A DNA stretch of 64,000 bases, taken from assembly GCF_017315705.1 (NCBI RefSeq), contig NZ_JAFLRF010000019.1, positions 1-64,000 on the forward strand, read 5' to 3'. Positions 17,536 to 27,698 of this stretch are shown one piece after another. A program made the translations under genes and the position numbers. The stretch comes from Trinickia mobilis. Lineage in GTDB: Bacteria > Pseudomonadota > Gammaproteobacteria > Burkholderiales > Burkholderiaceae. The notes beneath the pieces are model-generated. The model searched no databases. It saw only the letters and a program-made list of their open reading frames with translations, and was not told where the DNA came from. Each line of letters starts with the position of its first letter. Positions within the stretch are counted from its first letter, which is position 1.

Positions 17536-18777
17536 TTAGGTTAAGGAGGTTAAGGCCGGGGCGCGGCCGCGAGGGGCGCGCGTCAAGTGAGCGAAATCCC
17601 GGCCGAAAGCCGCGAGGCTTTCCAGATTATGAACCGGGCGGTGCGCGTCGACATGGGGCAGGATCGCCTGCACACCGCGCGCCCGCGGCGAAAATTCCGC
17701 GAAGCGCAAGAGCGGGTTGAGCCACACGAGGCGATGCGCGAAGCGCGCGAGGCGGGCCATCTCGGTGTCGAGGACGTCGATCGCTTCGTGATCGAGCCCG
17801 TCGGTGACGAGCAGCACGGTCGCGCGGCCGGCGAGGACGCGCCGTGCCCAGCGGCGGTTGAATTCGGCGAGCGCGGCGCCGATGCGCGTGCCGCCCGACC
17901 AGTCGACGACCTGTTCGGCGAGCGTCGCGATCGCCACGTCGGGGTCGCGCTCGCGCAGCGCGCGCGTCGCGTTCGTGAGCCGCGTGCCGAACAGGAACAC
18001 TTGCAGCCGTTCGCGCGATTGCAAGAGCGCGTGGCAGAAGTACAGCACCGCGCGCGAGTAGCTGCTCATCGAACCGGAGATGTCGAGCAGCAGGACGAGC
18101 GGCGGCTTGCGCTTCACGGCGGCGCGATATTTCCAGACGGTCCAGTCGCCGCCCGCGCGCACGGCGTGGCGCGCGCTCGCGCGCAGGTCCGCGTGCGTGC
18201 CGTGCGAGGCGGCTTTGAGGCGGCGCGTGGGCTCGGTCGCGAGCGAGACGCGCTGGCCGCGGATCAGGTGGCGCAGCGTGCGCCATTCGTCGGCGGTGAG
18301 GGTGTCGAAATCGCGATGGCGCAGGTGCTCCTCCGAGCTGAACGTGACGCGCGCGACGAGTTCGCGCGGCGAGCGTTCGGGCGGTTGCGCGTGCTCGGAA
18401 TGCGGTTCTGGTCGGCGCCGCGCCGCGAGCGCGTCGGCAAGACGGTTGTTGCGCACGGGCGGCGGCATGCCGCTTTTCACCTTCGGCAGCATCAGCGCGC
18501 GCAGCTTGCCTTCCCAATCGGGGTCGCGCCAGAAGATATCGAACGCGGCGTCGAACACTTCGCGCTCGTCCGGCGCGCCGACCACCAGCGCCGCGAGTGC
18601 CGAGCGCACATCGTCGCGCCGCTCGATGCCGATCAGGCGCAATGCGGCGAGCGCATCGACCGCGTGCGCGGGCGACATCGGCAGGCCCGCCCCGCGCAAC
18701 AGCCGCACGAAGTGCACGACGTTGCGCGCGAGCATCGGCAGCGGGCCGGTTGTCGAAGCGGGGGCGATCGTCGACAT
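17536..18777 (-). CDS. coxE: CoxE-family von Willebrand A protein
   Basis: CoxE is the VWA-domain partner of the CoxD MoxR-type ATPase; in CO dehydrogenase maturation the pair builds the active-site metal-sulfur centre. The 413-residue protein has an all-alpha N-terminal part and a C-terminal VWA domain with an intact metal-ion adhesion motif (LLLDISGSMSSYSR). It starts 3 bp downstream of the coxD stop, so the two genes are tightly coupled. It should be cytoplasmic. Confidence 0.9.
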   Translation of the reverse strand: MSTIAPASTTGPLPMLARNVVHFVRLLRGAGLPMSPAHAVDALAALRLIGIERRDDVRSALAALVVGAPDEREVFDAAFDIFWRDPDWEGKLRALMLPKVKSGMPPPVRNNRLADALAARRRPEPHSEHAQPPERSPRELVARVTFSSEEHLRHRDFDTLTADEWRTLRHLIRGQRVSLATEPTRRLKAASHGTHADLRASARHAVRAGGDWTVWKYRAAVKRKPPLVLLLDISGSMSSYSRAVLYFCHALLQSRERLQVFLFGTRLTNATRALRERDPDVAIATLAEQVVDWSGGTRIGAALAEFNRRWARRVLAGRATVLLVTDGLDHEAIDVLDTEMARLARFAHRLVWLNPLLRFAEFSPRARGVQAILPHVDAHRPVHNLESLAAFGRDFAHLTRAPRGRAPALTSLT

Positions 18778-18780
18778 GCG

Positions 18781-19668
18781 TCACTCCGGCGCCGCGAGAC
18801 ACTGCGCGATCCGCGCCGCATCCACGCGCGCGAGGTCGTCCTGATACTTGAGCAGCACGCCCAGCGTGTCCTGCACCGACTGCGGATCGAGTTCCGCCAC
18901 CGACAGCGCCGCGAGCGCGCGGCACCAGTCGATCGTCTCGGCGATGCCCGGCGCCTTGAAGAGATCCATCGTGCGCAACTGGTGGACGAAATCGACGGCG
19001 CGCCGCTGCAAGTCCGCGGCGGCCTCGGGCGCACGCGCCGCGACGATCGCGAGTTCGCGGTCGCGCTCGGGATAGCCGATCCACTGATAGAGGCAGCGGC
19101 GCTTCAGGGCATCGTGGACTTCGCGCGTGCGGTTCGACGTCATCACGACCAGCGGCGCGTGCTCCGCGCGCACCGTGCCGTATTCGGGGATCGTCACTTG
19201 AAAGTCCGACAGCAGTTCGAGCAGGAACGCTTCGAACGGCTCGTCGGCGCGGTCGATTTCGTCGATCAGCAGCACGCGCCGCGCGCCGGGGTGATGCTCG
19301 TCAGGCATCAGCGCTTGCAGCAGCGGGCGCTTCAACAGGAATTCGCTGCGATAGAGCGTTTCGTTGCCGGGGCGTTCGTTGGCGGCTTCGGCGAGGCGCA
19401 GCGCCATGATCTGGCGCGGATAGTCCCATTCGTAGAGCGCGCTCGCCGTGTCGAGGCCTTCGTAGCATTGCAGCCGCAATAGCGTCGTGCCGAGCATCCC
19501 CGCGGCGGCTTTTGCCAGCTCCGTCTTGCCGACGCCCGGCTCGCCTTCGAGAAAGAGCGGCCGCTCCATCCTCAGCGCGAGGAACAGCGCGGTCGCAAGC
19601 TCGCGGCTCGCGAAGTAGCCGTGAGCGGTGAGCTGGGCGAGCGTTTCGTCGATCGAAGCGGGCGGCAT
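18781..19668 (-). CDS. coxD: CoxD-family MoxR-type AAA+ ATPase
   Basis: This is an AAA+ chaperone of the MoxR group, acting with CoxE in active-site maturation of the molybdenum hydroxylase. Walker A is GEPGVGKTELAKA and Walker B is RVLLIDEIDRAD; sensor residues follow in VVMTSNRTREV. I used the ATG at 19668 (295 residues, MPPASIDETL) as it matches family starts; an in-frame ATG 48 bp upstream would only add low-complexity sequence. It sits between coxM and coxE. Confidence 0.9.
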   Translation of the reverse strand: MPPASIDETLAQLTAHGYFASRELATALFLALRMERPLFLEGEPGVGKTELAKAAAGMLGTTLLRLQCYEGLDTASALYEWDYPRQIMALRLAEAANERPGNETLYRSEFLLKRPLLQALMPDEHHPGARRVLLIDEIDRADEPFEAFLLELLSDFQVTIPEYGTVRAEHAPLVVMTSNRTREVHDALKRRCLYQWIGYPERDRELAIVAARAPEAAADLQRRAVDFVHQLRTMDLFKAPGIAETIDWCRALAALSVAELDPQSVQDTLGVLLKYQDDLARVDAARIAQCLAAPE

Positions 19669-19693
19669 GGCCAAGCGCGGAGTGCTGCCCGGG

Positions 19694-20494
19694 CTAAGCC
19701 GCCCGTTCAATGGCACGCCCCGCGACCACCGGAATCAAATGCGCGCGATATGCGGCGCTCGCGTGCAGATCGGTGTTGAGGTCGTCCGGCGCGACGGTCA
19801 CGCCGCGCGCCGCTGCTGCGCTGAAGTTTGCGGAAAGCGCGGTCTCCAGCGCCGGCGCGCGAAACACCGACGGCCCCGCCCCCGTCACCGCGACGCGCAC
19901 ACCGTCCGCACGTTTCGCGACGAACACCCCGACCAGCGCGAAATGCGACGCCGGATTCGGAAACTTCTCGTACGCGGCCTTCTCGGGCACCGGAAACTCG
20001 ACCGCGACGATCAGCTCGTCCGGCGCGAGCGCCGTCTCGTACATGCCGACGAAGAAATCGTCGGCGGCGATGCGGCGGCGGTCCGTCACCACGGTCGCGC
20101 CGAGCCCGAGCAGCGCGGCCGGATAGTCGGCGGCGGGGTCGTCGTTCGCGATCGAGCCGCCGATCGTGCCGAGCGCGCGCACCTGCCGGTCGCCGATCTG
20201 CCCGGCGAGCGCGGCGAGCGCCGGCAGCACGCGGCGGATGTCCGCGTTCTCGGCGACGTCCGCATGGCACACGGCCGCGCCGACCGTCACCGTCTTGCTG
20301 TCGACGGCGATCTTCTTGAGCTCGGGGATGCGCGTCACGTCGATCAATTGCGCCGGTTGCGCGAGGCGCAGGCGCATCGTCGGCAACAGGCTTTGGCCGC
20401 CCGCGAGATATTTCGCGTCGCCGTTCGCCGAGAGCGCCGCGACAGCGGATTTCGGATCGGCGGCGCGCTGATAGTCGAATGAATACGAGTACAT
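19694..20494 (-). CDS. coxM: FAD-binding subunit of molybdenum hydroxylase (CoxM-type)
   Basis: This is the medium subunit, which carries FAD and passes electrons from the iron-sulfur subunit. The 266-residue protein starts MYSYSFDYQRAAD and has both FAD diphosphate-binding signatures of the family, AGGQSLLPTMRLRLAQP near residue 33 and TIGGSIANDDPAADYPAALL near residue 110. Length is standard. It follows the large subunit gene by 14 bp. Confidence 0.93.
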   Translation of the reverse strand: MYSYSFDYQRAADPKSAVAALSANGDAKYLAGGQSLLPTMRLRLAQPAQLIDVTRIPELKKIAVDSKTVTVGAAVCHADVAENADIRRVLPALAALAGQIGDRQVRALGTIGGSIANDDPAADYPAALLGLGATVVTDRRRIAADDFFVGMYETALAPDELIVAVEFPVPEKAAYEKFPNPASHFALVGVFVAKRADGVRVAVTGAGPSVFRAPALETALSANFSAAAARGVTVAPDDLNTDLHASAAYRAHLIPVVAGRAIERAA

Positions 20495-20508
20495 GTGGGC
20501 TCCTCGGC

Positions 20509-22896
20509 TCAATTCTTCGGGTTCTGTGCGGCCTGGATCGCGCTCCAGACGCGATGCGGCGACGCCGGCATCTGCAGGTCCTTCACGCCGAGCGGGCCAA
20601 GCGCATCGAGCATCGCGTTGATCACCGCGGGCGGCGAGCCGATCGCACCCGCTTCGCCGCAGCCCTTCACGCCGAGCGGGTTGTGCGTGCACGGCGTGCC
20701 CTTTGCGGTCTCGACGGTGAAGTTCGGCAGGTCGGATGCGCGCGGCATCGCGTAGTCCATGTACGAGCCGGACAGCAACTGCCCCGTGTCCTTGTCGTAG
20801 ATGCACTGCTCGAGCATCGCCTGGCCGATGCCTTGGCCGAGGCCGCCATGCACCTGGCCTTCCACGATCATCGGATTGATCACGTTGCCGAAGTCGTCGA
20901 CGGCGGTGAAGCGCTCGATGGACGTCTCGCCCGTCTCGGGATCGACCTCGAGTTCGCAGATGTACGCGCCGGACGGATACGTGAAGTTGCTCGGGTCGTA
21001 GAACGCGTTTTCGTCGAGACCCGGTTCGAGCTTGTCGAGCGGGTAGTTGTGCGGCACGTAGGCCGCGAGCGACACGTCGGCGAAGGTCTTCGTGCGGTCG
21101 GTGCCGGCGACGCGGAACACGCCGTCCTTGAACTCGATGTCGTTGGCCGACGCTTCGAGCAGGTGCGCCGCGATCTGCTTGGCCTTCGCTTCGATCTTGT
21201 CGAGCGCCTTCATGATCGCCGAGCCGCCCACCGAAATCGAGCGCGACCCGTACGTCCCCATGCCGAACGGAATGCGGCCGGTGTCGCCGTGCACGATCTC
21301 GACGTTCTCGATCGGCACGCCGAGCCGGTCGCCGACGACTTGCGCGAAGGTCGTCTCGTGGCCCTGGCCGTGGCTGTGCGAGCCGGTGAAGACGGTCACG
21401 CTGCCGGTCGGATGCACGCGCACTTCGCCCGCTTCGAAGAGACCCGCGCGTGCGCCGAGCGCACCCGCGATGTTCGACGGCGCGAGCCCGCACGCTTCGA
21501 TGTAGCACGAGTAGCCGAGGCCGCGCAGCTTGCCGTTTTGCTTCGATGCGTCGCGGCGCGCGGCGAAGCCCTTGACGTCGGCGAGTTCGAGCGCGCGGTC
21601 GAGGCAGGGCTCGTAGTCGCCGGTGTCGTAGGTGAGGCCGACGGGCGTCGCGTACGGGAACTGGCGGATGAAGTTGCGGCGCCGAATCTCGGCCGGATCG
21701 ATGTTCAGCTCGCGCGCGGCGGTTTCGACGAGCCGCTCGACGACATAGGTCGCCTCGGGCCGCCCTGCGCCGCGATACGCATCGACGGGCACCGTATTCG
21801 TGAACACCGCCTTCACTTCGGCGTAGATCGCGGGCGTCGTGTACTGGCCGGCGAGCAGCGTCGCGTAGAGGATCGTCGGCACGCTCGAGGCGAACGTCGA
21901 AAGATACGCGCCCATGTTCGCGATCGTATGGACGCGCATCGCGAGGAACTTGCCGTCGGCGTCGAGCGCGAGCTCGGCTTTCGTCACATGATCGCGGCCG
22001 TGCGCGTCGGAGAGGAAGGATTCGGAACGCTCGCAGGTCCATTTGACCGGGCGGCGGACTTTCTTCGACGCCCAGGTCAGCGCGACGTCCTCGGCATACA
22101 GGAAGATCTTCGAGCCGAAGCCGCCGCCCACATCGGGCGCGACGATGCGCAGCTTCGATTCCGGCAGCGACAGCACGAACGCGGCCATCAAGAGCCGCTC
22201 GACGTGCGGGTTCTGGTTCGCGACGTAGACCGTGTAGCTGTCGTCCTGCTTCGAATAGCTCGCGTTCACGGCGCGCGGCTCGATCGCGTTGGGCACGAGG
22301 CGGTTGTTGACGATATCGAGCGTCGTGACGTGGGCGGCTTTGGCGAACGCGGCGTCGGTCGCGGCCTTGTCGCCGTGGCCCCAGGTGTAGCAGGTGTTGT
22401 CGGGCACGCCGTCGTGGACCGCGGGCTGGCCCGCGTCGGCAGCGTGCGCGGTATCGGCGACGGCGGGCAGCATGTCGTAGTCCACTTCGATCAGCTCGGC
22501 CGCATCCTTCGCCTCCTTGACCGATTCGGCGACGACGAGCGCCACCTGATCGCCGACATGGCGGACCTTGTCGTGCGCGATCACGGGGTGGGGCGGCTCG
22601 TGCATCGGCGAGCCGTCGATGCTGTGGATGAGCCAGCCGCACGGCAGGCCGCCGACGTTCTCGGCAGCGAGCTCCGCGCCGGTGAACACGGCGACGACGC
22701 CCGGCGCGCGCTTGGCCGCCTCGGTGTCGACACGGTTGATGCGGGCGTGCGCGTGCGGCGAGCGCACGAACACGGCATAGGTTTGCTGCGGGAGGACGAC
22801 GTCGTCGGTGTACTGGCCGTTGCCTGTCAGAAAGCGAAAGTCCTCTTTGCGCTTGACGGGCGCGCCGATCAAGCGCTGCTCTTCGGGTGCGTTCAT
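20509..22896 (-). CDS. coxL: Molybdopterin-binding large subunit, form II CO-dehydrogenase type (CoxL-like)
   Basis: This is the catalytic subunit of a molybdenum hydroxylase of the xanthine dehydrogenase family, 795 residues. It contains the form II active-site motif AYRGAGRPE near residue 380, not the AYRCSFR of true (form I) CO dehydrogenase. The cofactor-contacting Glu is present in [17 protein letters not shown] near the C-terminus. Form II enzymes have the operon layout of CO dehydrogenase but their physiological substrate is usually unknown, so CO oxidation should not be assumed. It follows coxS by 9 bp. Confidence 0.93.
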   Translation of the reverse strand: MNAPEEQRLIGAPVKRKEDFRFLTGNGQYTDDVVLPQQTYAVFVRSPHAHARINRVDTEAAKRAPGVVAVFTGAELAAENVGGLPCGWLIHSIDGSPMHEPPHPVIAHDKVRHVGDQVALVVAESVKEAKDAAELIEVDYDMLPAVADTAHAADAGQPAVHDGVPDNTCYTWGHGDKAATDAAFAKAAHVTTLDIVNNRLVPNAIEPRAVNASYSKQDDSYTVYVANQNPHVERLLMAAFVLSLPESKLRIVAPDVGGGFGSKIFLYAEDVALTWASKKVRRPVKWTCERSESFLSDAHGRDHVTKAELALDADGKFLAMRVHTIANMGAYLSTFASSVPTILYATLLAGQYTTPAIYAEVKAVFTNTVPVDAYRGAGRPEATYVVERLVETAARELNIDPAEIRRRNFIRQFPYATPVGLTYDTGDYEPCLDRALELADVKGFAARRDASKQNGKLRGLGYSCYIEACGLAPSNIAGALGARAGLFEAGEVRVHPTGSVTVFTGSHSHGQGHETTFAQVVGDRLGVPIENVEIVHGDTGRIPFGMGTYGSRSISVGGSAIMKALDKIEAKAKQIAAHLLEASANDIEFKDGVFRVAGTDRTKTFADVSLAAYVPHNYPLDKLEPGLDENAFYDPSNFTYPSGAYICELEVDPETGETSIERFTAVDDFGNVINPMIVEGQVHGGLGQGIGQAMLEQCIYDKDTGQLLSGSYMDYAMPRASDLPNFTVETAKGTPCTHNPLGVKGCGEAGAIGSPPAVINAMLDALGPLGVKDLQMPASPHRVWSAIQAAQNPKN

Positions 22897-22905
22897 GATG
22901 CCTCC

Positions 22906-23397
<492 letters not shown>

Positions 23398-23693
23398 GAA
23401 CTGTCTCCTTTTGGGCGTTTGGCACTCGCTGCACTTGTTGTGCTATTGGTGTCGTTCGCCCGGCATGATGCGCTTTTTTTTGATGTTGCACCGGGAAGTA
23501 AAGCACAAGTTAGGCGCTCGCGCTGTGACCCGGTGTTGTGGTGTTCGCCAAGGCCTGCGTGAAAACTTTGATTTCGCGTCGCTCCACGAGCATTGCCCCC
23601 GCCCCGGGGAGGGGCAACGCCTGCGGCACGCCGCGATTTGAACTAGAGCAAGGCTGCGCCGACCAGACAGCGCGGCTTCTTCAAAAAGGCCTT

Positions 23694-23731
23694 AAAAAAA
23701 CGGCTCCCTGCGCCGGGCGCGGGAGCCGTTT
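23694..23731 (-). terminator. Rho-independent terminator after the response regulator
   Basis: An 11-bp perfect stem, AAACGGCTCCC with GGGAGCCGTTT (23698-23708 and 23721-23731), encloses a 12-nt loop. Read on the minus strand it ends in a run of seven T's. It lies 60 bp beyond the stop of the two-component operon. Confidence 0.9.
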
Positions 23732-23792
23732 CGGAAGACTGCTTTTGATCGTCGCGCTGCTTGCCAGCGTCTTCTAGCGCCCCCCGTGGCGT

Positions 23793-24449
23793 TTATGCGG
23801 TCATCGCCGGATTGAGGTCGACGAGACGATTGCTCATCACGTAGAACGTCAGCTCGGCGTTGTTGTTGAGCTTCATCTTTTCCAGGAGCCGCGAGCGGTA
23901 CACGCTCACCGTCTTCACCGAGAGCGACAGCGCGTGCGCGATATCGGTCAGGCGCTTGCCCGACGCGAGCATGCACAGCGTCTGATATTCGCGGTCCGAC
24001 AACTTTTCGTGCGGCAGTTGCTCGCCGTCGAACGACACATAGTCGGCGAGCGCTTCGGCCATCGCCGGGCTCACGTACTTGCGGCCCGCCGCGACCTGCT
24101 GAATCGCCTCGATCATCTGCGCGGCGTTGACCGTCTTCGACAGATAGCCGGCCGCTCCGGCCTTCAGCGCGCGCACCGCGTACTGATCCTCGCGGTACAT
24201 CGAGAACATCATCACCGGCACGCGCGGCGCCTTGCGCTTCATGCGCTTCAGCACCTCGACGCCGTTCATGTCCGGCAGCGATATGTCGAGCAGGATCGTG
24301 TCGAACACGGTCTTGTCGATGCTCGCGAGCGCCTGCGCGCCACTGTCGGCCTCGACGACGTCGCGCGCGACGCCGCGATCGAGCAGCAATTGCCGCACGC
24401 CCTGACGCACGATCGCGTGGTCGTCGACGAGAAGGATGCGCAGCGTCAT
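23793..24449 (-). CDS. NarL/FixJ-family response regulator
   Basis: This two-domain transcription regulator has 218 residues. The receiver domain carries the acidic pocket and phospho-acceptor Asp (ILLVDDHAIVRQ, then TILLDISLPDMNG) and the conserved Lys in LSKTVNAAQ. The C-terminal LuxR-type helix-turn-helix reads LSDREYQTLCMLASGKRLTD then LSLSVKTVSVYRSRLLEK. It starts 10 bp after the kinase gene, so the two form a pair. Targets are unknown; divergence or linkage with a structural gene is not seen. Confidence 0.92.
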   Translation of the reverse strand: MTLRILLVDDHAIVRQGVRQLLLDRGVARDVVEADSGAQALASIDKTVFDTILLDISLPDMNGVEVLKRMKRKAPRVPVMMFSMYREDQYAVRALKAGAAGYLSKTVNAAQMIEAIQQVAAGRKYVSPAMAEALADYVSFDGEQLPHEKLSDREYQTLCMLASGKRLTDIAHALSLSVKTVSVYRSRLLEKMKLNNNAELTFYVMSNRLVDLNPAMTA

Positions 24450-24459
24450 CGGTCCGGCC

Positions 24460-25335
24460 TCACGAGAGCGATACGCTGCGGCACGGCGCGTCGGCGGCCA
24501 GCATCGACTGCCACGCGAAGCGCGCGCGCACGATGGTGCCGCTCGCTTGCACTGCCTGCTGCTTGCCGCGCGGCTTGCGCGACACGATGTGCAGCTTGCC
24601 GCCGTGCGCGTCGCAGCGCGCGCGCATGCCGGCGAGCCCGAAGCCGCTCGTGTCCTTGCGGGCGCGGCGTCCGATGCCGCGGCCGTCGTCCTCGACGATC
24701 AGCGTCAGGTGGCGGCGGTCGGTCTCGATGTGCACGCCGGCGCACGACGCGCCGGCGTGCTTGGCGACGTTCGAGAGCGCTTCCTGGGCGACGCGGAAGA
24801 TCGCGAGCGCCGCGCCGTAGGGTAATTGGGTGAGGCGGACGTCGGCGGCGCAAATGAAGCTCGTCTTGAGCCGAGTGCGGGCGGCAAAGCCTTCGGTCCA
24901 TTGCGACAGCGCGCTGACGATGCCGGCTTCTAGCGGACGCGCGTGCAGGTGCTCGACGATGCGGCGGCTCGCGTCGCTCGCGGCGTCGAGCGACTGCTGA
25001 GCGACGGCGATGGCCGCCGCGCATTGCGGGTCCGTTCCGGCGGGCAAGCGATTCTCGGCGTTGGCGAGCGCGAAGCGGGCGGCGGTCAGCTCGGCGCCGA
25101 CGCTATCGTGCAGCTCTTGCGCCAGATAGGCGCGCGCCTCTTCCTGGACTGCGGTCAGTTCGGCTGCGAGCTCGCGCAGACGCTTGCGCAACTGTTCGGC
25201 CTCCCGCTCGGCTGCAAGCCTGGCCGCGAGAAGTTCGGCGTGGGTAAGCGGGTCGAAGCCGTGCGCGCGGCTCGTCTCGCTTGACGGCGCAAACGAGGTG
25301 GTCGCGTTGATTGGTACGACAATCGACGTATCCAT
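24460..25335 (-). CDS. Cytosolic NarX-type histidine kinase without a recognisable sensor domain
   Basis: The 291-residue protein has an N-terminal segment of about 35 polar residues and a coiled coil rich in Ala, Glu and Arg. The HisKA_3 phospho-acceptor motif follows (AQELHDSVGAELTAARFAL, His near residue 86), then an ATPase domain with N box (QEALSNVAKHAGA), DDGRGIG and GFGLAGMRAR. There is no signal peptide, membrane helix, HAMP, PAS or GAF domain. It probably takes its signal from a partner protein or through the coiled coil. It is the first gene of the operon; ATG 25335 fits better than upstream in-frame starts. Confidence 0.88.
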   Translation of the reverse strand: MDTSIVVPINATTSFAPSSETSRAHGFDPLTHAELLAARLAAEREAEQLRKRLRELAAELTAVQEEARAYLAQELHDSVGAELTAARFALANAENRLPAGTDPQCAAAIAVAQQSLDAASDASRRIVEHLHARPLEAGIVSALSQWTEGFAARTRLKTSFICAADVRLTQLPYGAALAIFRVAQEALSNVAKHAGASCAGVHIETDRRHLTLIVEDDGRGIGRRARKDTSGFGLAGMRARCDAHGGKLHIVSRKPRGKQQAVQASGTIVRARFAWQSMLAADAPCRSVSLS

Positions 25336-25720
25336 GAGCTTTCCTACGGGTGACACGACCAGACTTCCGGCGCGTCTCAAAAGTCGCCGCAAATGCGGTC
25401 AATAAGGCAAGGCGCGACGGACAAACGGTAACGGCGCAGCGTAACGATTTTTACATTTCGTAACACATCGGAGCGCACGCCACGATGGTTTCAAAACGCC
25501 CTCGCCGCGCCGCGATGATATCTCAAAACAATTTAAAAGTCTGATGTAACAAGGCTCCCCGTGTTGCTTGCCATCAAAGATTCACACTCGGTACGGGTTT
25601 TCTCGTAGGAAAAATACCGACACGGGAGGCGGCGGTAAGGAATCGATTTGTAACGATTGTCGAGCGTTTGGCGCACCGCGCCCATGATCGCGGCGGCGCG
25701 CCGAGGCGCTAACTCGGGTC
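25336..25720. other. Intergenic, promoter side of the two-component operon
   Basis: About 385 bp between the kinase start and the terminator of fpr. It is AT-richer than its surroundings (runs such as ATTTTTACATTTCGTAACAC), consistent with promoter DNA. I found no supported gene and no confident -35/-10 pair. Confidence 0.45.
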
Positions 25721-25755
25721 GAAAAAAAACCGGAGCGCGAGGCTCCGGCTTTTTT
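25721..25755. terminator. Bidirectional rho-independent terminator
   Basis: A CCGGAGC / GCTCCGG stem (25730-25736 and 25742-25748) is flanked by eight A's on the left and six T's on the right, so it can work on either strand. It lies 41 bp beyond the fpr stop, which is on the minus strand. Confidence 0.88.
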
Positions 25756-25795
25756 AAGGTATTCGTCAGGCCAAACGTGCACTAAGCGGTCTCGA

Positions 25796-26566
25796 TCAGC
25801 CGACGAACGCCTTTTCGACGACATAGTGGCCCGGGGCGTTGTTGCTGCCTTCCTGGAAGCCGAGCCCGTCGAGCAGCTCGCGCGTGTCGCGCAGCATATG
25901 CGGGCTGCCGCACAGCATGACGCGGTCGTTCTCGATCGAGAACGGCGGCAGCTCGAGGTCTTCGAACAGCTTCTTCGTGTCGATCAGCTCGGTGATCCGG
26001 CCGCGGTTCTGGAACGTTTCGCGCGTGACCGTCGGGTAGTAGACGAGCTTTTCGCTCACCAGCTCGCCGATGTGTTCGTGTGCCGGCAGGTGATCGGTGA
26101 TGTATTCCTTGTACGCGAGTTCGTCGACGAAGCGGCAGGTGTGCGTCAGCACGATTTTCTCGTAGCGCTCGTAGACGTCCGGGTCCTTGATGATCGACAT
26201 GAACGGCGCGAGGCCCGTGCCCGTCGACAGCAGCCACAGCGTCTTGCCCGGCAGCAGGTTGTCGCACATCAGCGTGCCGGTCGGCTTCTTGCCGATCAGC
26301 ACCTGGTCGCCCACCTTGAGGTGCTGCAGGCGCGACGTCAGCGGGCCGTCCTGGACCTTGATGCTCAGGAATTCGAGGTTTTCTTCATAGTTGGCGCTCG
26401 CCATGCTGTACGCGCGGATCAGCGGCTTGCCCTCGACCTCGAGGCCGACCATCGTGAACTGGCCGTTTTCGAAGCGGAACCCCGCATCGCGCGTGCAGGT
26501 GAAGCTGAAAAGCGTATCGGTCCAATGATGGACGGAAAGAACGGTTTGAGAATTCAGGTTGCTCAT
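25796..26566 (-). CDS. fpr: Ferredoxin/flavodoxin-NADP+ reductase
   Basis: This FAD enzyme exchanges electrons between NADPH and ferredoxin or flavodoxin in the cytoplasm. The 256-residue length is that of the bacterial subclass. The FAD-binding motif RAYSMASANYEENLEF lies near residue 51, the NADP-binding glycine motif STGTGLAPFMSIIKDP near residue 115, and the substrate motif LCGSPHMLRDT near residue 218. The C-terminus ends VVEKAFVG, as in many beta- and gammaproteobacterial Fpr. It is a single-gene transcript. Confidence 0.95.
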   Translation of the reverse strand: MSNLNSQTVLSVHHWTDTLFSFTCTRDAGFRFENGQFTMVGLEVEGKPLIRAYSMASANYEENLEFLSIKVQDGPLTSRLQHLKVGDQVLIGKKPTGTLMCDNLLPGKTLWLLSTGTGLAPFMSIIKDPDVYERYEKIVLTHTCRFVDELAYKEYITDHLPAHEHIGELVSEKLVYYPTVTRETFQNRGRITELIDTKKLFEDLELPPFSIENDRVMLCGSPHMLRDTRELLDGLGFQEGSNNAPGHYVVEKAFVG

Positions 26567-26944
26567 GGCTTCTTGGATATTTCAGAAAACGAGGCTGCCG
26601 GGCGTCCGACAAGAACGCCTGGGCCATCCCGGCCTGGGTCATCGTGGCGAGGCGGCGGTATCGGGCGTCGCTGTGCTGGGGCGCCGAAGGCGCCAGACAG
26701 GGAGCCGGAAAACGACGGAAAACGCGCATTTTAGCGCGGCGCGCCTTATGCGTCTTCGACACCCATTACATATCGAAATAACTCGAGTGCATAAGGGAAC
26801 GAGCGGGAACGAGCGCGGGTGCGGAAAGCGGCAATAAAAGGTGGCCGTTGGGTGGCTGCTGTTGCGCTGTCCGGGCGGCGCGCTGCCGGCGGCCGGCTGC
26901 GCTGTGGAACAGCGCGAAACGGGTTAGGGTCGCCCCAACCGGCT
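26567..26944. other. Intergenic region between fpr and a LysE-type gene
   Basis: About 380 bp. It should contain the fpr promoter and the 3' end of the transporter transcript. No gene with a plausible ribosome site was found on either strand; no clear terminator was seen. Confidence 0.4.
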
Positions 26945-27601
26945 TTATCGCTCGGCGACGAGCTTCGCCCCCAGGCCCACCAGCGCGGCGCCGCACAGGC
27001 CGTCGATCGGCCGGCGCAGCTTGCGGTAGCCGCGCTGCGTGCGCTCGGACGCGAACATCAGCGCGACGCCGCCGTACCACCCGCCCGACAGCATGCCGAT
27101 CATCGCCAGCACCACGCCGTAGAACCAAAGCGGCGGATGCGCGGGAAACATCGCCGCGAACACGCTGGTCCAGAATACGCAAGATTTCGGGTTCGTCAGG
27201 CAGGTCAGGAGACCCGAGCGGTACGCGCGCCAGTAGGCGGCGGCGTCGTGCGCCTGGGGCTCGGCGGCGTCCGGGGCGGCCGCCGCGGGTTCGGCTTTCG
27301 CGCTCGAGCGCAGCAGCTTGAGCCCGAAGTAGACGAGGTACACCGCGCCCGCGATCCGGATGCCGGTATAGAGCCAGCCGATCTGCTGCAGGATCGCGGC
27401 GAGACCGAGCATCGCAAGCGCCGCCCAGGTCACCGAAGCCGTTCCGACGCCGAGCGCCGATGCGGCGCCGAGCCCGCGCCGGCCGGCGAGCGACAGTTGC
27501 GTGATCATGAAGAAATTCGGTCCCGGGCTAATGGCGGCAATCAGATAGACGACGGCGATTTGCAGCAGGATCGGCAGGTAATGCACCATGGCGTGACTCA
27601 C
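26945..27601 (-). CDS. LysE/RhtB-family amino-acid exporter
   Basis: This inner-membrane exporter of the LysE superfamily has about 218 residues and six predicted helices. Family markers are AAISPGPNFFMITQLSLAGR in helix 1 and the Gly-rich LGAASALGVGTASVTW. SCVFWTSVFAAMFP lies in the fourth or fifth helix. An Ala/Pro/Glu-rich cytoplasmic loop separates helices 3 and 4. The reading frame opens with GTG at 27601, and an ATG four codons later (27589) is an equally good start. The exported substrate cannot be read from sequence. Confidence 0.88.
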   Translation of the reverse strand: MSHAMVHYLPILLQIAVVYLIAAISPGPNFFMITQLSLAGRRGLGAASALGVGTASVTWAALAMLGLAAILQQIGWLYTGIRIAGAVYLVYFGLKLLRSSAKAEPAAAAPDAAEPQAHDAAAYWRAYRSGLLTCLTNPKSCVFWTSVFAAMFPAHPPLWFYGVVLAMIGMLSGGWYGGVALMFASERTQRGYRKLRRPIDGLCGAALVGLGAKLVAER

Positions 27602-27698
27602 AGGGGCGGTAGCGTGAAGCCGTTAATGTAACCGTTTGCCGAAAAGCGCGAGCGGCAAATCCCCTCTGCGAGCGTTGCCGCTGTTCACTGTCCCGCTG

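Noticed and set aside
20509-22896. True CO dehydrogenase
   Set aside because: Active-site motif is AYRGAGR (form II), not the AYRCSFR loop with the copper-binding Cys of form I enzymes.
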